A stretch of DNA of 64,000 bases from Lepus europaeus. Lineage: Eukaryota > Chordata > Mammalia > Lagomorpha > Leporidae. The position numbers and the translations under genes are program-made. Below are positions 44,325-55,561 of this stretch, one piece after another. The stretch lies in assembly GCF_033115175.1 (NCBI RefSeq), contig NC_084834.1, positions 119,594,275 through 119,658,274 on the forward strand. Direction: 5' to 3'. How positions within the stretch are numbered: the first letter of the stretch is position 1; each line of letters opens with the position of its first letter. Below the pieces are notes generated by a model, which saw only the letters and a list, made by a program, of their open reading frames with translations, was not told the origin of the DNA and did no database searches.

Positions 44325-44340
44325 AAAAATACCTTGGGAG

Positions 44341-44590
44341 GGGCCGGCATCATGGTGCATGGGGTATCAGGTGCTCGTTCCAGCTCTGGCTGCTCCACTT
44401 CCAATCCAGGCCCCTGCTAATGAGCCTGGGAAAGCAGCAGAAGATGGCCTGAGTACTTGGGCCCCTGCCACCCACATGAGAGACCCAGATGGAGTTCAGG
44501 CTCCTGGCTTTAGCCTGGCCCAGCCCCAGCTGTCGATATCTTTCTCTCTCTATTTGTGTGTGTGTGTGTGTAACTCTGCCTTTCAAAATT
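44341..44590 (+). mobile_element. C-SINE, second of a tandem pair
   Basis: Common subfamily, older, with a shortened head and (TG)n in the 3' part. It begins at the right-hand target duplication of the first copy, which therefore inserted next to its 5' end. Confidence 0.88.
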
Positions 44591-45202
44591 CCTCAGGAAT
44601 AACGCATCCTCTGATTGTGTCAATCGCAATTGTGATTACAACAAAGGCTCGATCCCCAGCAGCTCTCGGCCGGCCATCGCTCGGGTTCACAGCTCTCAGC
44701 TGTTCGCTCAGCTGCTGGGTAGGGCAGTCTGTTTGCTGCTGGACGTCTGACTGCTGACAGATGTCACGGATGTGTGGTGTGTCTCATCCGGGTTTCTTAT
44801 CCTCAGGCATGGCCCCCTGCAGACGTAGAAGGAAGTTACCAGGGGTCTCCCCGCCCCAGGCCCCCCTGTTGGCCCACGTCACCTTCTCTATTGGTTTTCA
44901 GACCTGGCACCGTCCTATCTGGGTCACTTCCGCTCTTGACCAGTGCTGCAGGAGGGGTCAGATTGTTGCAGACCACAGGTGGAGCTGTGCACTCCCCCGC
45001 CCCCTCCCCATGCAGGCCAAGATGGCCGCTTCACCTGGCTGGTGTCGGGCAGGCACTGAGGTTATATAGGAAAGGGAGAGTGACAGATGGGAGAACTTCC
45101 AGAAGCTGCCTCAGGGTGGCCCATGGAGGAAGCTTCAGGGCACTGCTGGCATTGGCATTTTCGGGGAGAATTCCCCATCATAGGGATTTTAATGAGGTTG
45201 GT
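44591..45202. other. Intronic stretch, nothing recognised
   Basis: No repeat or exon identified. Confidence 0.4.
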
Positions 45203-45453
45203 GGGGCCCTTGCTGTGTGGTATAGTGGGTTGAACTGTTGCCTGCAGAGCTAGCATACCATATGAGCACTAGTTCAAGTCCCGGCTGCTCCACTTGAAAT
45301 CCAGCTCCCTGCTTATGGCCTGGGAAAGCAGCGGAAGATGGCTCAAGTGCTTGGGCCCCTGCACCCATGTGGGAGACCCAAGTGAAGCTCCTCGCTCTTG
45401 CCTGGCCCAGCCCCAGCTGCTGCAGCCATTTGGGGAGTGAACCAGTGGATGGA

Positions 45454-45492
<39 letters not shown>

Positions 45493-45550
45493 CTTCTCCC
45501 TCTGTAACTCTTTCAAATAAATAAATTTAAAAAAGAGAGAGAGAGAGAGA
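45203..45550 (+). mobile_element. C-SINE
   Basis: ggggcccttgctgtgtggta head, 25-base CT run, aaataaataaat tail followed by a (GA)n stretch (45534-45550). Confidence 0.9.
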
Positions 45551-45551
45551 T

Positions 45552-45820
45552 TAACTACACACTGGACGTTTATGTCCCTCCAAAGTTCAGTGTGGAGGCC
45601 CCAGTGGGAGGTACTTGCGGGAAGGTGGGGGTCACGAGGGTAGAGGGATGAGGGCCTGGATGAGACGAGGACGGTGATCTCTCTCTGGGCCCTCCCCAGA
45701 GCCCAGCCGTGCCGGATTCCCAGCCTTGAGAATGTGAGAAATGCTCTCCTGGTGGTCAGTAGCCACCCAGCCTGTCAGACTTGGTCATGGCAGCTCGGTC
45801 CACATAAGCCGAGATGTTTG
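45552..45820 (+). mobile_element. MaLR-type LTR remnant
   Basis: tgtccctccaaagttcagtg, ccagtgggaggtacttg, ggtcacgagggtagaggga, cccagccttgagaatgtgag and cacccagcctgtcagact follow the MST/MLT1 order. The polyadenylation signal is lost. Confidence 0.6.
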
Positions 45821-46928
45821 TGTACCCTTCCTGCATCCTCCGGGAACAGCCCGGCATTGAAGAGACGGTCTGGCTGGGCGTGGGGGTAGTCAGTCGGAGC
45901 TGCACCTGCCGACCGTGCTTATCTGCCTCGTGCTGTCCGTTTTCCCAGATGGGAAAATCACCTGGCCCGTGTTTTTGCTCCTTGTCTGATTCTGTTCAGC
46001 ATTTTCTTCCCACTGTGGTGTTGACCTCTTCTTCCCCTTAAAGGCATCTGGTTAGTTTTTGAAATGTCTCCGCTTCAGTGAAGCTGGGTGTGATGTCTGT
46101 GGTTTCATAGTAACCTTGCAGGAATCTCATTAGGAAAGCACTTTAATGTGTTACTTGGCCACCAGCTGCCTGGCGTACTCTAGTTCATTAGTTAGGAAAC
46201 TCCCCAGCTTGGAGCCGCCCACGTTCCTCTGTGTCTGGGGATGCTTTGATCACACCGGCGTGGGCTACTATTGATTTTCATGTTTTTGGGGGAGGGGAGG
46301 CATTCTCAGGCTGGCAAAGTGCAAATAGCTTTGATTAAGAAAGCGATGAGCAATTACTCGGACAAGAAGTGCACTCCTGTCGTGTCATTCCTTGGCATCT
46401 CTTGCTTCCACGAAGACGGAGCTGGGGCGAGGATTGGGTCTCCCTCCGGGAGGGCATGAGGTGGGTTGAACGACCTCTCCCCAGACCCCAGCTGACCGTG
46501 CGATCAGACTAATGAGGGTGGACTTGTCAAAGCCGTCTTCACTGGGCCATGAGTAAATGGATTCAGGTCTGCTTTGCGGGTTTTTCATTTTCAACTTCGA
46601 ATTTGCACACCATCAAATTCCCTTCAAAGCCGTGGTGTGTGCAGAAGGTCTGAGTGATAGGGGTGCATCTTTGTGAGGGAAGATGCCTTGTAGCAAAGCA
46701 CTAGGCTTCGAGATGTGGTCCGTCCAGGGCCCGAGCACGTGGACGTCGCCACAGGACACTGTTCTGTCCTTGAGTTCCAGCCCGATTCCCTATCCCAGCT
46801 CAAAGTGCGACTCTTCCATGAGGGCATCTGGTGCATCCGAGGTCAGATATACCAGATGAGGCACGGGTGCTGGGGACTTCATTTTTGCGCATTGCATTTT
46901 TTCTTGGCATTGAAGGACTTAAAATAAG
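45821..46928. other. Repeat-poor intronic block
   Basis: About 1.1 kb without recognised repeats. The AT-containing part at 46090-46350 (tctcattaggaaagcacttt, tttgattaagaaagcgatga) looks unlike decaying repeat DNA. Possible conserved element, not proven. Confidence 0.35.
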
Positions 46929-47090
46929 GTGAAGGTCAAGTACTTGGGTCCCTGCCACCCCCATGGGAAACCCGAATTGTGTTTCCCAGCTTTGGCCTGC
47001 CCCAGTCCCAGATGTCACAGGTGTTTGGGAAGTGAACCAGCAAATGGATGCGTTCTCTCGGTCTTAGTGTGCCTGTCTCTCCTTTCTTTC
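46929..47090 (+). mobile_element. C-SINE, 5' truncated
   Basis: Body from ggtcaagtacttgggtccct to gggaagtgaaccagcaaatg and a weak 3' part. Confidence 0.8.
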
Positions 47091-47131
47091 AGGTAAGTAA
47101 GAAAAGTGCAAGTAAGCAAAAGATTGCCTTA

Positions 47132-47180
47132 GAGAGAGAGAGAGAGAGAGAGAGATGGGAGAGAGAGAGAGAGAGATGGG
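47132..47180. repeat. (GA)n repeat
   Basis: GA runs broken by gatggga units. Confidence 0.9.
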
Positions 47181-47184
47181 AGAG

Positions 47185-47884
47185 AGTGGGCGTGAGCAGG
47201 TGGAGGAACGCATGGCCACGCTGAGGACAGGGACACCGAGGTTGCCACGTTCCTGAGCGAGCAGCAGATGCAGCCCCGGCTGGCTTTTCATTGCCGCGGA
47301 GACAGAGGAGAGAGAGGCGGGAGGAAGCCCCAGCCCTTCGCTCCACTGCTATCAACACAGAACCACAGCCCGGGGAAGTTGCAAAGAAAAGAGGTCGAGT
47401 TAGGCTCACGGTTCTGGTCCCAGGTCGAGGGCCACGTGTGGTCCCGGCTTCTCGCTGGCAGAGACAGAGGGGCCGTGTGAGGGGCTTCCTGGCCTGGCTC
47501 AGTACAGATCTGTTCCCGGGATAACTCACAAACCCGGGTCAGCCCACCCATGAGGGCAGAGCCTGATGGCCCCTGAGAGGTTCCACCTGCTCCCACCTCT
47601 CGGTGTCTCCTGGAGGGGACCCACAGCAGGGGGTGGGCACTAGAGGCTGGGTCAGTGGGAAGCAGGGGGCAATTTGGGGATGTGCTCAGACCAGAACAAG
47701 TTCCCAGTACCTAAGGAGAAAGACGTCTAAGTCCTCCAAAGCAGACTACTGCCTCTCCTTATACGTGCAGAACTCTGCTGGTTGGATGGGACATATGCGT
47801 GCTTAGTGACCACATGGGGCGGAGCGTTGGGTTGAGAATCTGTTTTCCAAAGGCCACAGCAGGAGGAGAATTCTCTGAAAACAT
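47185..47884. other. Intronic stretch, nothing recognised
   Basis: No repeat or exon identified. Confidence 0.4.
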
Positions 47885-48258
47885 CAAGTGTGTTAGCTTT
47901 CGCTACTGTAGCAAAGAATCTGATACAGGCCCTGAGGAAGAAGGAGGTTAGGTTCCCTCTGGCTCACGCTTTGGAGATTGATAATCTGAGATCTGTGAGC
48001 CCCACTGGCAGAGCCCCAAGGTGTCACCAGGCACCAGCAAGTGCACTAGTGTGTGTGTGTGTCCTTTTAAAGCCACCAGGACTTGGGCATGGGGGTCGTG
48101 CCCTGATGACCTCATCGGGTCTAAGAGCTTCCTGAAGGCTGCACCTCAAAGCACCGTGACTGGATTGAGCTTCCACTCTCTGAGTACTGTGAACTTACAA
48201 TTTAAGCTTAAAGTTCTGCGTGGGTTCAGAGGCCAAATATTCAAACCATAGCCGCAAG
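47885..48258 (-). mobile_element. MaLR-type LTR remnant
   Basis: On the plus strand: gtgtgttagctttcgctact, a ggctcacgctttggagattg region, ccctgatgacctcatcgggt, and a terminal aatattcaaaccata. Reverse MST/MLT1 layout. Confidence 0.65.
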
Positions 48259-48298
48259 CCAGTGTTTCATACCGCAGATGTATCTAAACAGTGCCATC

Positions 48299-48539
48299 GG
48301 ATGTGAGGGCGATCTGGCTGCGACATCTGTCACCCCATTGATCGCCAGGGTTGATTCGGCTGATCTGGCTGGCTAGGCGGGTGTCCCCTTCCTCCCTCAC
48401 CGCTCCATGTACGTCCCTCCCGAAGCTGCGCGCTCGGTCGAAGAGGACGACCTTCCCCACTAGAGGAGGACCGGTCTTCGGTCAAGGGTATACGAGTAGC
48501 TGCGCTCCCCTGCTAGAACCTCCAAACAAGCTCTCAAAC
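48299..48539 (+). pseudogene. RN7SKP: 7SK RNA retropseudogene, 3' truncated and tailless
   Basis: Starts ggatgtgagggcgatctggc and follows 7SK RNA (331 nt, the scaffold that holds P-TEFb inactive with HEXIM and LARP7) for about 240 nt to aacaagctctcaa, with only a few substitutions (for example at 48411-48413 and 48454-48463). The remaining 90 nt, including the 3' terminal hairpin and the oligo-U end, are absent. There is no A-tail. The 12-bp duplication cagtgcc(a/g)tcgg at 48289-48300 and 48540-48551 marks it as an insertion. No polymerase III distal/proximal elements (PSE, TATA) precede it, so it should be silent as an independent gene. Confidence 0.95.
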
Positions 48540-48612
48540 CAGTGCCGTCGGTGAGACCTGCAGTACGGCATTGAAGGCCATCACTTTAGGCCGCAATCTG
48601 CTCATTGTACAC

Positions 48613-48899
48613 CTTTTTTTTTAAAAAAAAAAAAAAAAAAGATTTATCTATTTGAAAGGCAGAATTAGAAAGATCTTAACATCCACTGTTTCACTCCCCA
48701 AATGGCCACAACGTAGTCTGAAGCCAGAGGCCAGGAGCTTCTTCCAGGTCACCCACGGGGTACAGGGGTCCAAGGACTTGGGCCATCCTCTGCTGCTTTC
48801 CTAGGCCATAGCAGAGAGCTGGATCAGAAGTGGAGCAGCCAGGACTTGAACCGGTGTCCATATGGGATGGCGGCGTTACATACGCCACAGCGCCAACCC
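48613..48899 (-). mobile_element. C-SINE
   Basis: T/A run, gatttatctatttgaaaggc, head ends acgccacagcgccaaccc. GA-rich part shortened. Confidence 0.9.
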
Positions 48900-49454
48900 T
48901 GGAACAGGTCATCTTAATTAGCAGTCCTATTTCTCTAAATGTTTCATTTGAGACATTGGAAGGTGTGTGCCCTGACCCACAAGACTTGCCACGTTTGTTT
49001 TTCAGCACCAATCCGTCTTCATTAAATAGGGAAGCGCGCTGGGGATTCCTTGTGTTCCGCGCTCGTCGCCTTTCCTGGTGGTTCGGGAGCTGGCTTGGGT
49101 TGTCTTAGATGTTCAGAAGGAAGCCGAGGCTTGCTTATTTCAGCTTTTGCCTTGACATTCTGCGCCTTCAATTTGAGAAGGGTGACGGCTCAGGCCTGCA
49201 GTGAGTGGCCGAAAATGTTCCGCCATTGGCTGTGTGGCTGGGGACACCCGGCTCCTTTAACTAGAGGGGACAGCAGAGGCGTGCTCGGGGCTGACCGCTT
49301 CCTCCCCCAGACTGATCTGTGTAAACGGTTTGCACTCTTTGCTGTCCCTGAGGGGTGTTCAGCAGAAACTTTTTCCGACTTGTTAGCCATGGTGGAAACG
49401 CATAGATAAACAGAGTTGGTGTTAACCCACGTAAGTCAGACTATTTATTTAGTT
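48900..49454. other. Repeat-poor intronic block
   Basis: No repeat recognised; a 119-residue frame at 49050-49409 is chance by composition. Confidence 0.4.
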
Positions 49455-49512
49455 ATTGGAATTAAAAGCGTGAGTTTATTTTGGCATAAAAATTTTGAAT
49501 TCTTTATGTTTT
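49455..49512 (+). mobile_element. Mariner-like MITE fragment
   Basis: ggaattaaaagcgtgagttt, then attttggcataaaaattttg, matches the inner left half of the MITE at 31443-31566. Confidence 0.55.
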
Positions 49513-50130
49513 TAAATTTTTAAAGGTAAACAGATTTCATGTATTTCAAAAATACAGATTTCGGAGCCTAGTAATACTTCCCACCTGTGCTCCCACTCCC
49601 TCCTCCTTCCTTTCCCATTCCTTCCTTGAGTTTTTACAGTGATCCACTCTATTTTATATTCATAAGATTAACCCTACAGAGAATTCAACAAATAGTAAGA
49701 AGAAAAAAACCTACTGTTCCAAAACCGTAGAGACAAGGGCTGTAAAACAGTCATTGAATTTCAAAACGTCAGTTTCACTCATATATACCACATTCTTTGG
49801 CACTCTTTTAGTTACCAAGGAACAGGGAAAACATATGATATCTTTTTGGGACTGGCTTATTTCACGAAGTATAGTAGTTTCTAATTGCATCAGTTTTGTT
49901 CCAAAAAGCAGAAACTCATTCCTTTTTATGGCTGAGTAGTACTCTCCGTGTGTGTGTGTGTGTGTGTGTGTGAATATCTTTATCCGGTCAACAGCTGATG
50001 GACATCTGGGGTGATTCCATGTCTTAGCTGTTGTGAATTGAGTGCTGTAAACAAGGTGGATACAGATGACTCTTTCCTGTGCTGGTTTCACTTTGGGTGA
50101 ATTCCCAGTAGTGGGATTGCAATCAAACTC
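49513..50130 (-). mobile_element. L1 3' end, reversed
   Basis: On the plus strand: ccactccctcctccttcctt, tgggactggcttatttcacg, cattcctttttatggctgag, agctgatggacatctggggt and gaattcccagtagtgggatt, all reversed L1 3' landmarks. A (GT)n lies at 49949-49972. Confidence 0.88.
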
Positions 50131-50469
50131 TTTTTAGTTGGGAGGTGAGGAGTCAAGATACAGGACAAAGAAGAAGCTGTGTCCACTGTGCAATGAGTGC
50201 TTCTTTGGTTTAGTTCCCATTTAAACTAGCGTCCTCTTTATAAAATTATTTTCTTAATAAGATAGCATGATGCATAAGCCCAGTCCATAAGTTAAGGGGA
50301 GAAGGCCACACTCGGGGAGAACGTGTAGAAGAAAGGGGGAAACTTCACCCGAGATTCCCACAGGAAACCCAGAGAGAGCTGGGACTCCGGGCTGCTGCCG
50401 AGGACCCCAGTGATCGCTGTGTTGTGTGAGGCCAGGAACAGCCTGGCAAGGTAGAAACTTCAGAAGTCA
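50131..50469. other. Intronic spacer
   Basis: Nothing recognised. Confidence 0.4.
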
Positions 50470-50762
50470 GGGGCTGGCATGGTGGTATAGCCGGCTAAAC
50501 CAGCACCTTCGATGCCAGCCTCCCACATGGACACCAGTTCGAGTGCCGGCTGCTCCACCTCCAGTCCAGCTCCCTGCTAATGCACCTGCGAAAGTAGCCA
50601 AGATGGCCCAAGTGCTTGGGCTCCTGCACCCACATGGGAGACCCAGATGAAGCTCCTGGCTCCTGGCTTCAGCCTGGCCCAGTACAGCCATTTGGGGAGT
50701 GAACTGGCAGATGGGAGATCTCTCTCTCTCTCTCTCTCTGCCCTTTCAAATACATAAAGAGA
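50470..50762 (+). mobile_element. C-SINE
   Basis: ggggctggcatggtggtata head, ccagttcgagtgccggctgc B-box region, CT repeat, aaatacataaaga tail. Confidence 0.9.
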
Positions 50763-51954
50763 ACATCTCAGCCACCTGTACAGCCGTGTAGCATCTGTGT
50801 GTGACCTACCCACATCCTCCTGTGCACTCCATGCCATCGCCAGCTTTCCACTAGGACCCAGTACAACATGACTTCCACAGAACTGGGGGCCGACCTGTGG
50901 CGCCAGGGCGTGACGACGAGAAACAGGGTCTGTCCATGCTCAGGACAAGTGTACTATTCTCCTGAGCGTTTTCCATCCGCGTTAGGTCTGCCGGTGCAGA
51001 ACCCAGGGATCCCCAGGCTGCTGGGATTGGTAGTTGTAATTGCTGCCCACCGTGGCTCACACGGATCTCCCCCAGCTGCCGTCTGATCTTTCCTCCTGTC
51101 TGCATTGTTCTCTCTGTTCCTTCCAGCCCCACCAATGGCCCAACGCCCTAGATGGGCAGGCAGACTTCCTCTCTCATGAGGCTGCACAAGTCAGGTTTGA
51201 TTCTGCCTAGGAATAGCACCAGGGCTGGTCATAAGGGCTCCCCCGTCCTCACCCTTGGAAGCCCAGGGTCAGCTGGCTGAGCCAGCCCAGCCTTGGTCAC
51301 CATGCCGGGGGCCCTCCCTGATGTCTGGGTCAGGGGCTCAGCGCGTTTTTCTAGGCTCGGTCCAGAAGAGTTCCTTGCAGCCTGGGCATTTCTCGAATGT
51401 GCTGCCCCTAGACTCGGCCCAGGGCGGCATCACCCAATTAGCGTCTGTGTGAAAAGGCGGCAGGTGGGGAGTGACTGCAGGGACAGCCTGTCCCAGCTGG
51501 ATGGACGCGGAGAGCCGTAGCGTCTGCATTCAGACCCCGGCCAGCCTGCTCTCCTAGTGCTTACGCATTGCCCGGCGTCCTCCCGCCTCTCCCCTCCGTG
51601 TCCTGCCGCAAGACAGTGAGCACCCAGCCTCCCTGCTGCCCCCGCCCATCCCGCGGGATTTCTTGCCATCTTTCTGTGCAAAGCCCTGTGGCAGTTTTGC
51701 TGTGCACACGGGGGCCCTGCGGGAAGTTTGTGGAAAGCGGAACTCAAAGGAACGCCTACTCCAGTGCAGAAAACACTGAGTCCGTGCATAGTTTTGCCTC
51801 AGAGGCATTACCCAGGGACCCACCGAAGACCCTCCTGCACGCTCGCCTCTCTGCTGCCCCGCCGCGCTGCTGGGCCCACGTGACCTGCGGCCAGCCCTCG
51901 CTGCCTGGCTGCCACGGCTCTGCAGCAGTCCAGACCTGCACGCCCCTGTTCGCT
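50763..51954. other. Intronic stretch, nothing recognised
   Basis: GC-rich from 51540 to 51950. Overlapping frames of up to 160 residues on both strands reflect composition. Confidence 0.4.
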
Positions 51955-52800
51955 GCAGCACTGCTCACAGCAGCCAGGTTACAGTCAGCCCGGGTGTCTA
52001 CCCGCAGAGGAACAGATAGGATGTCGCACACGTGCACGATGGAGTGGTAACGAAAGCACCAGCACAGATGGAGCTGGAGGACTCCGTGCTAAACGGAGTA
52101 GCGCAGACGCGTGGGCAGATCAGCCTGTTCCCACTCATGGGTGGGAGCTGGAGCCATCAACCTCAAAAGGGAGAGAGGAGAATGGTTGGGGTCCACTGGT
52201 GGTCCAGGGACAAAGCCTGGTGAGGCGGGAGGGGGGCGCTGTCATTTCTGACTTGAACTCTGAGCTATGCAGGGGATGGTGCATGTTGTAAATAATATGG
52301 ATTTTTAAATTGTTGAGAGACTAAATATCAGATCTCCTCACAACAAAAAATAATAAATACGGGGCTGGTGCTGTGGCATAGCAGGTGAACCTGTGGTGCC
52401 GGCATGCCATATGGGCGCCAATTGGGGTCCTGGCTGCTCTGTTTCTGATCTGGCTCCCTGCTAATGGCCTGGGAAAGCAGCAGAGGATGGCCCAAGTCCT
52501 TGGGCCCCTATGGGAGACCTGAGGGAGGCTCCTGGCTTAGGATTAGCCCAGCTCCAGCTGTGGCAGCCAGTTGAGGAGTGGGCCAGTATGTGGAAGACCT
52601 CTCTCTCTCTCTGTTGCTCTCGCTCTTGCTCTGCCTTTCAAATAAATAAATATTTAAAATATAATAATATTTGAGGTGATGGATATGTTAATTAGCTTAA
52701 TTTATTCCACTCTGTATTTGTAAATCATAACATTACTTAGTACCTATAAATATGTATACTCTAATTTGTCAATTTATAATTTAGAAACAAATTTTGTAAA
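51955..52800 (+). mobile_element. L1 3' end split by a SINE
   Basis: gcactgctcacagcagccag, then gatggagctggaggactccg, cactcatgggtgggagctgg; resumes after the SINE with tatgttaattagcttaattt and tcaatttataatttagaaac. Confidence 0.82.
52361..52660 (+). mobile_element. C-SINE nested in L1
   Basis: ggggctggtgctgtggcata head to aaataaataaatatt tail; short deletion before 'ctatgggagacc'. Confidence 0.92.
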
Positions 52801-53322
52801 ACACACGGCAGGGAGTCAGTGGCTGTGTTGGCTCTTGGGCACTGTGGCTGAGCTCTCCAACCAGCTGGTTAGGAAGGAAGGGGCTGGTCTCAGCTCCTGC
52901 TTTTGGAGGTGCGCAGTCCAAGAGCGGGAGGCTGGAGGATGGCCCTGGTGAGCCAGTGAGCAGAGACAGAGCGCGCCCGTCATCTGTGTCTGTGTGGCCA
53001 GCAGGACCCAATCGGGAGGGCCACTCCCACAGCCTGGTCCATTCCAGTCGCTTCCCCAAGGCCCTGTGTCCAAGCGGTGGGTGAAGCTTCCGTCCTCAGT
53101 CACATTGGCATAAGAATTTAGACTCCAGCCTCTAACACACAGGCCTTGGGCAGCACCCACCCCCCCATACCCAAGCCATAGCAGTCACTGGAAGAGGGTG
53201 TGAGATCTGAGACGGGGCCGGCAGCCCTGGGTTTGCCTGGGAAGGAAGCTCCAGGCCAGCCCAGGAGCGGGCACTCCTGCAGGGAGCACTCCCCGGGCCT
53301 GCCCTCCCCATGGTCTCCCTGA
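52801..53322. other. Intronic stretch, nothing recognised
   Basis: No repeat or exon identified. Confidence 0.4.
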
Positions 53323-53338
53323 AAGTGAAGGGTGCTGG

Positions 53339-53667
53339 CTGGCGCTGTGGCTCACTAGGCTAATCCTCTGCCTGCAGCGCCAGCACACCAGGTTCTAGTC
53401 CCGGTCGGGGCACAGGATTCTGTCCCCGTTGCCCCTCTTCCAGGCCAGCTCTCTGCTGTGGCCCGGGAGTGCAGTGGAGGATGGCCCAAGTGCTTGGGCT
53501 CTGCACCCGCATGGGAGACCAGGAGAGGTATCTGGCTCCTGGCTTCGGATCAGCGCAGTGCGCCAGCCGCAGTGGCCATTGGAGGGTGAACCAACAGTAA
53601 AGGAAGACCTTTCTCTCTATCTCTCTCTCACACTGTCCACTCTGCCTGTCAAAAAATAAAAATAAAA
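53339..53667 (+). mobile_element. Young C-SINE
   Basis: 'aggctaatcctctgcc' subfamily. Perfect 16-bp duplication aagtgaagggtgctgg at 53323-53338 and 53668-53683. Confidence 0.95.
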
Positions 53668-53683
53668 AAGTGAAGGGTGCTGG

Positions 53684-54470
53684 GAGCCCTCCTCCCCCGG
53701 GGAGAAGCACCTGCAGCTGGCCCTGGCATCTTTGCCCGCCTCGGAGTTGGAAGCCCTCTGTCTCCTCACTGTGGAGTTAACTAACTCCAAAACCGAGCTT
53801 CTGTTTGCTGTATTCACAAGCTGCCCTGCTAACCAAGTGCCTTCGTCTTGCCGGATGCACCGATGCACCCGGGTCCTCAGCTCATCCAGGCGCTCCTCCC
53901 CCTCCGGCGATCTTGGCAGAGCAGCCAGGAAGACAGGCTTGGCTGTGTGTTTGGGAGGATTTCTTTCCCTTGTGTTTCTATCCTGGCCCCAGCCCGTGGG
54001 CGAGCCAGCACCTGGGACCTCGACAGGCCCCCAGACACGCGTGGGCTGAGGTCCCAGGCGATGGCATCCTGCCCGGCACTGTTTGTCTTCTTCTTGAATT
54101 ACGGAACAGGCTGCAGTTTTCCAAATCCAAGGCCCCAGGGAATTGGGAAGTGACTTCCCCAGAGCCAGGCCTTCCTCACTAGTCCGTGTACCGTTCCTGC
54201 AGCTTGGAAAGGCCCTCGCTGCTGCACGGCCTGCCTGCTGCCCCTCTGCCGGGCACGGGTGGCTGTGGGCGCCACTGCTTTTCCAAGGTGCTTGTTGGGG
54301 CTCCTGGCTTTTTCTGGTTTTGCGGTGGGAGCCGACTGATGGGAAGTGGAGCATATTTCTGCTGGTGTTAGTAACTTGGGAGGAGAGGAATTCCTGGCCT
54401 TCCAGCTCCTTTTCTGCTACCATCTCGGAATGAGTGTGGGTAGGTGTTTGACTTCCCCTCCCCCACTGCC
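53684..54470. other. Intronic stretch, nothing recognised
   Basis: Chance frames on both strands (the longest, 325 residues, runs on the minus strand from 54594 into the SINE). No family match. Confidence 0.45.
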
Positions 54471-54471
54471 A

Positions 54472-54706
54472 GGCTGCTCCACTTCCAATGCAGCATCCTA
54501 CTAATGTGCCTGGGGAAGCAGCAGAGGATGGCTCAAGTACTTGGGCCCCTGCACCTACATGGGAGACCTGGATGAAGTTCCAGGTTCTGGCCATTTGGGG
54601 GAGTGAACCAGCAAATGGAAGCTATTCTGTTTCTCTCTCTCTCCTGTGCCCCTCTCCCCCTACCAATAACTCTGCCTTTCAAATAAATAATCTTTTTAAA
54701 AAGAAA
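54472..54706 (+). mobile_element. C-SINE, head lost
   Basis: Begins at ggctgctccacttccaatgc; ends aaataaataatcttt. Confidence 0.87.
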
Positions 54707-54713
54707 GGAAGAA

Positions 54714-54996
54714 AGGCCAGCATTGTGGTTGTAGCGGATTGAAGAGCCGCCTGCAATGCCAGCATGCCGTGTGGGCGCTGGCTTATGTCCCAGCTGCTCC
54801 ACTTCCAATCCAGCTTCCTGCTGATGTGCCTGGGAGGGCAGCCGAGGATGGCCCAGGTGCTTGGGCCCCTGCCACCCACATAGGGGAACCAGGTGAAGCT
54901 CTTGGCCATTTTGGCCATCTGGGGAGTGAACCAGGAGATGGAGGAACTCCTTCCCTCTCTGCCTTTCAAATAGATAACTAAATCCTTTTTAAATAA
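54714..54996 (+). mobile_element. C-SINE, directly after the previous copy
   Basis: ggccagcattgtggttgtag head to aaatagataactaaat tail. Same orientation, so the two form a tandem. Confidence 0.88.
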
Positions 54997-54998
54997 AG

Positions 54999-55015
54999 GT
55001 GGGGGGGGGGGGGGA
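54999..55015. repeat. Poly(G) tract
   Basis: About 16 G with one interruption at the SINE tail. Confidence 0.9.
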
Positions 55016-55019
55016 AGAG

Positions 55020-55241
55020 GAAAGAAATAATAGGACTTGGAAAGGAGGAGGAGACTCTGTGGTTGGAGGGCCTGTCCCTCAGCCAGGGCCTTCCTCCCAG
55101 ATCGCTGAGTCAGCGATTCATCTCCCCTGTTGGGAAACACATTGTCAGTCAGTTGATGTTTTCCCCCTCAAGCCCTCACATAAAGCATTTTAACTGGGGC
55201 TTATCCTTTTGGTGGTTTCATTTAAGCCATCTTTGGCAGTA
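55020..55241. other. Intronic spacer with an AP-1/MARE palindrome
   Basis: Short repeat-free block. ATCGCTGAGTCAGCGAT at 55101-55117 is palindromic apart from the central base. Confidence 0.5.
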
Positions 55242-55243
55242 TA

Positions 55244-55560
55244 ATTTTTTTTTTAAGTTTCATTTCATTTGTTTGAAGCCATTAGAGATAGAGACAGAAA
55301 TCTCCCATCTGTTGGTTCATTCCCCAAATGGCCGGACTGAGCCAGGCCAAAGCCAGGAGCCAGGAACTCCATCCAGGTCTCCCACGTGGATGCAGGGGCC
55401 CAAGGCTTGCCCAGGCGCATTAGCGGGGAGCTGGATAGGACGTGGAGCAGCTGGGACTCAAAGTGGAACTCCTTCACGGGATGCTGGAGTCACAGACGGC
55501 GGCTTTGCCCACTGCATCCCAATGCCAGCGGCTTTGCCCACTGCGTCCCGACGCCGGCCC
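55244..55560 (-). mobile_element. C-SINE with duplicated head segment
   Basis: Old copy whose head contains ggctttgcccactgc twice (about 55500 and 55529), a local tandem duplication of 29 bp. Ends cgacgccggcccc. Confidence 0.85.
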
Positions 55561-55561
55561 C

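Noticed and set aside
53617..54594. 325-residue minus-strand frame
   Set aside because: It runs into a SINE at its end and shows no family pattern; a chance frame.
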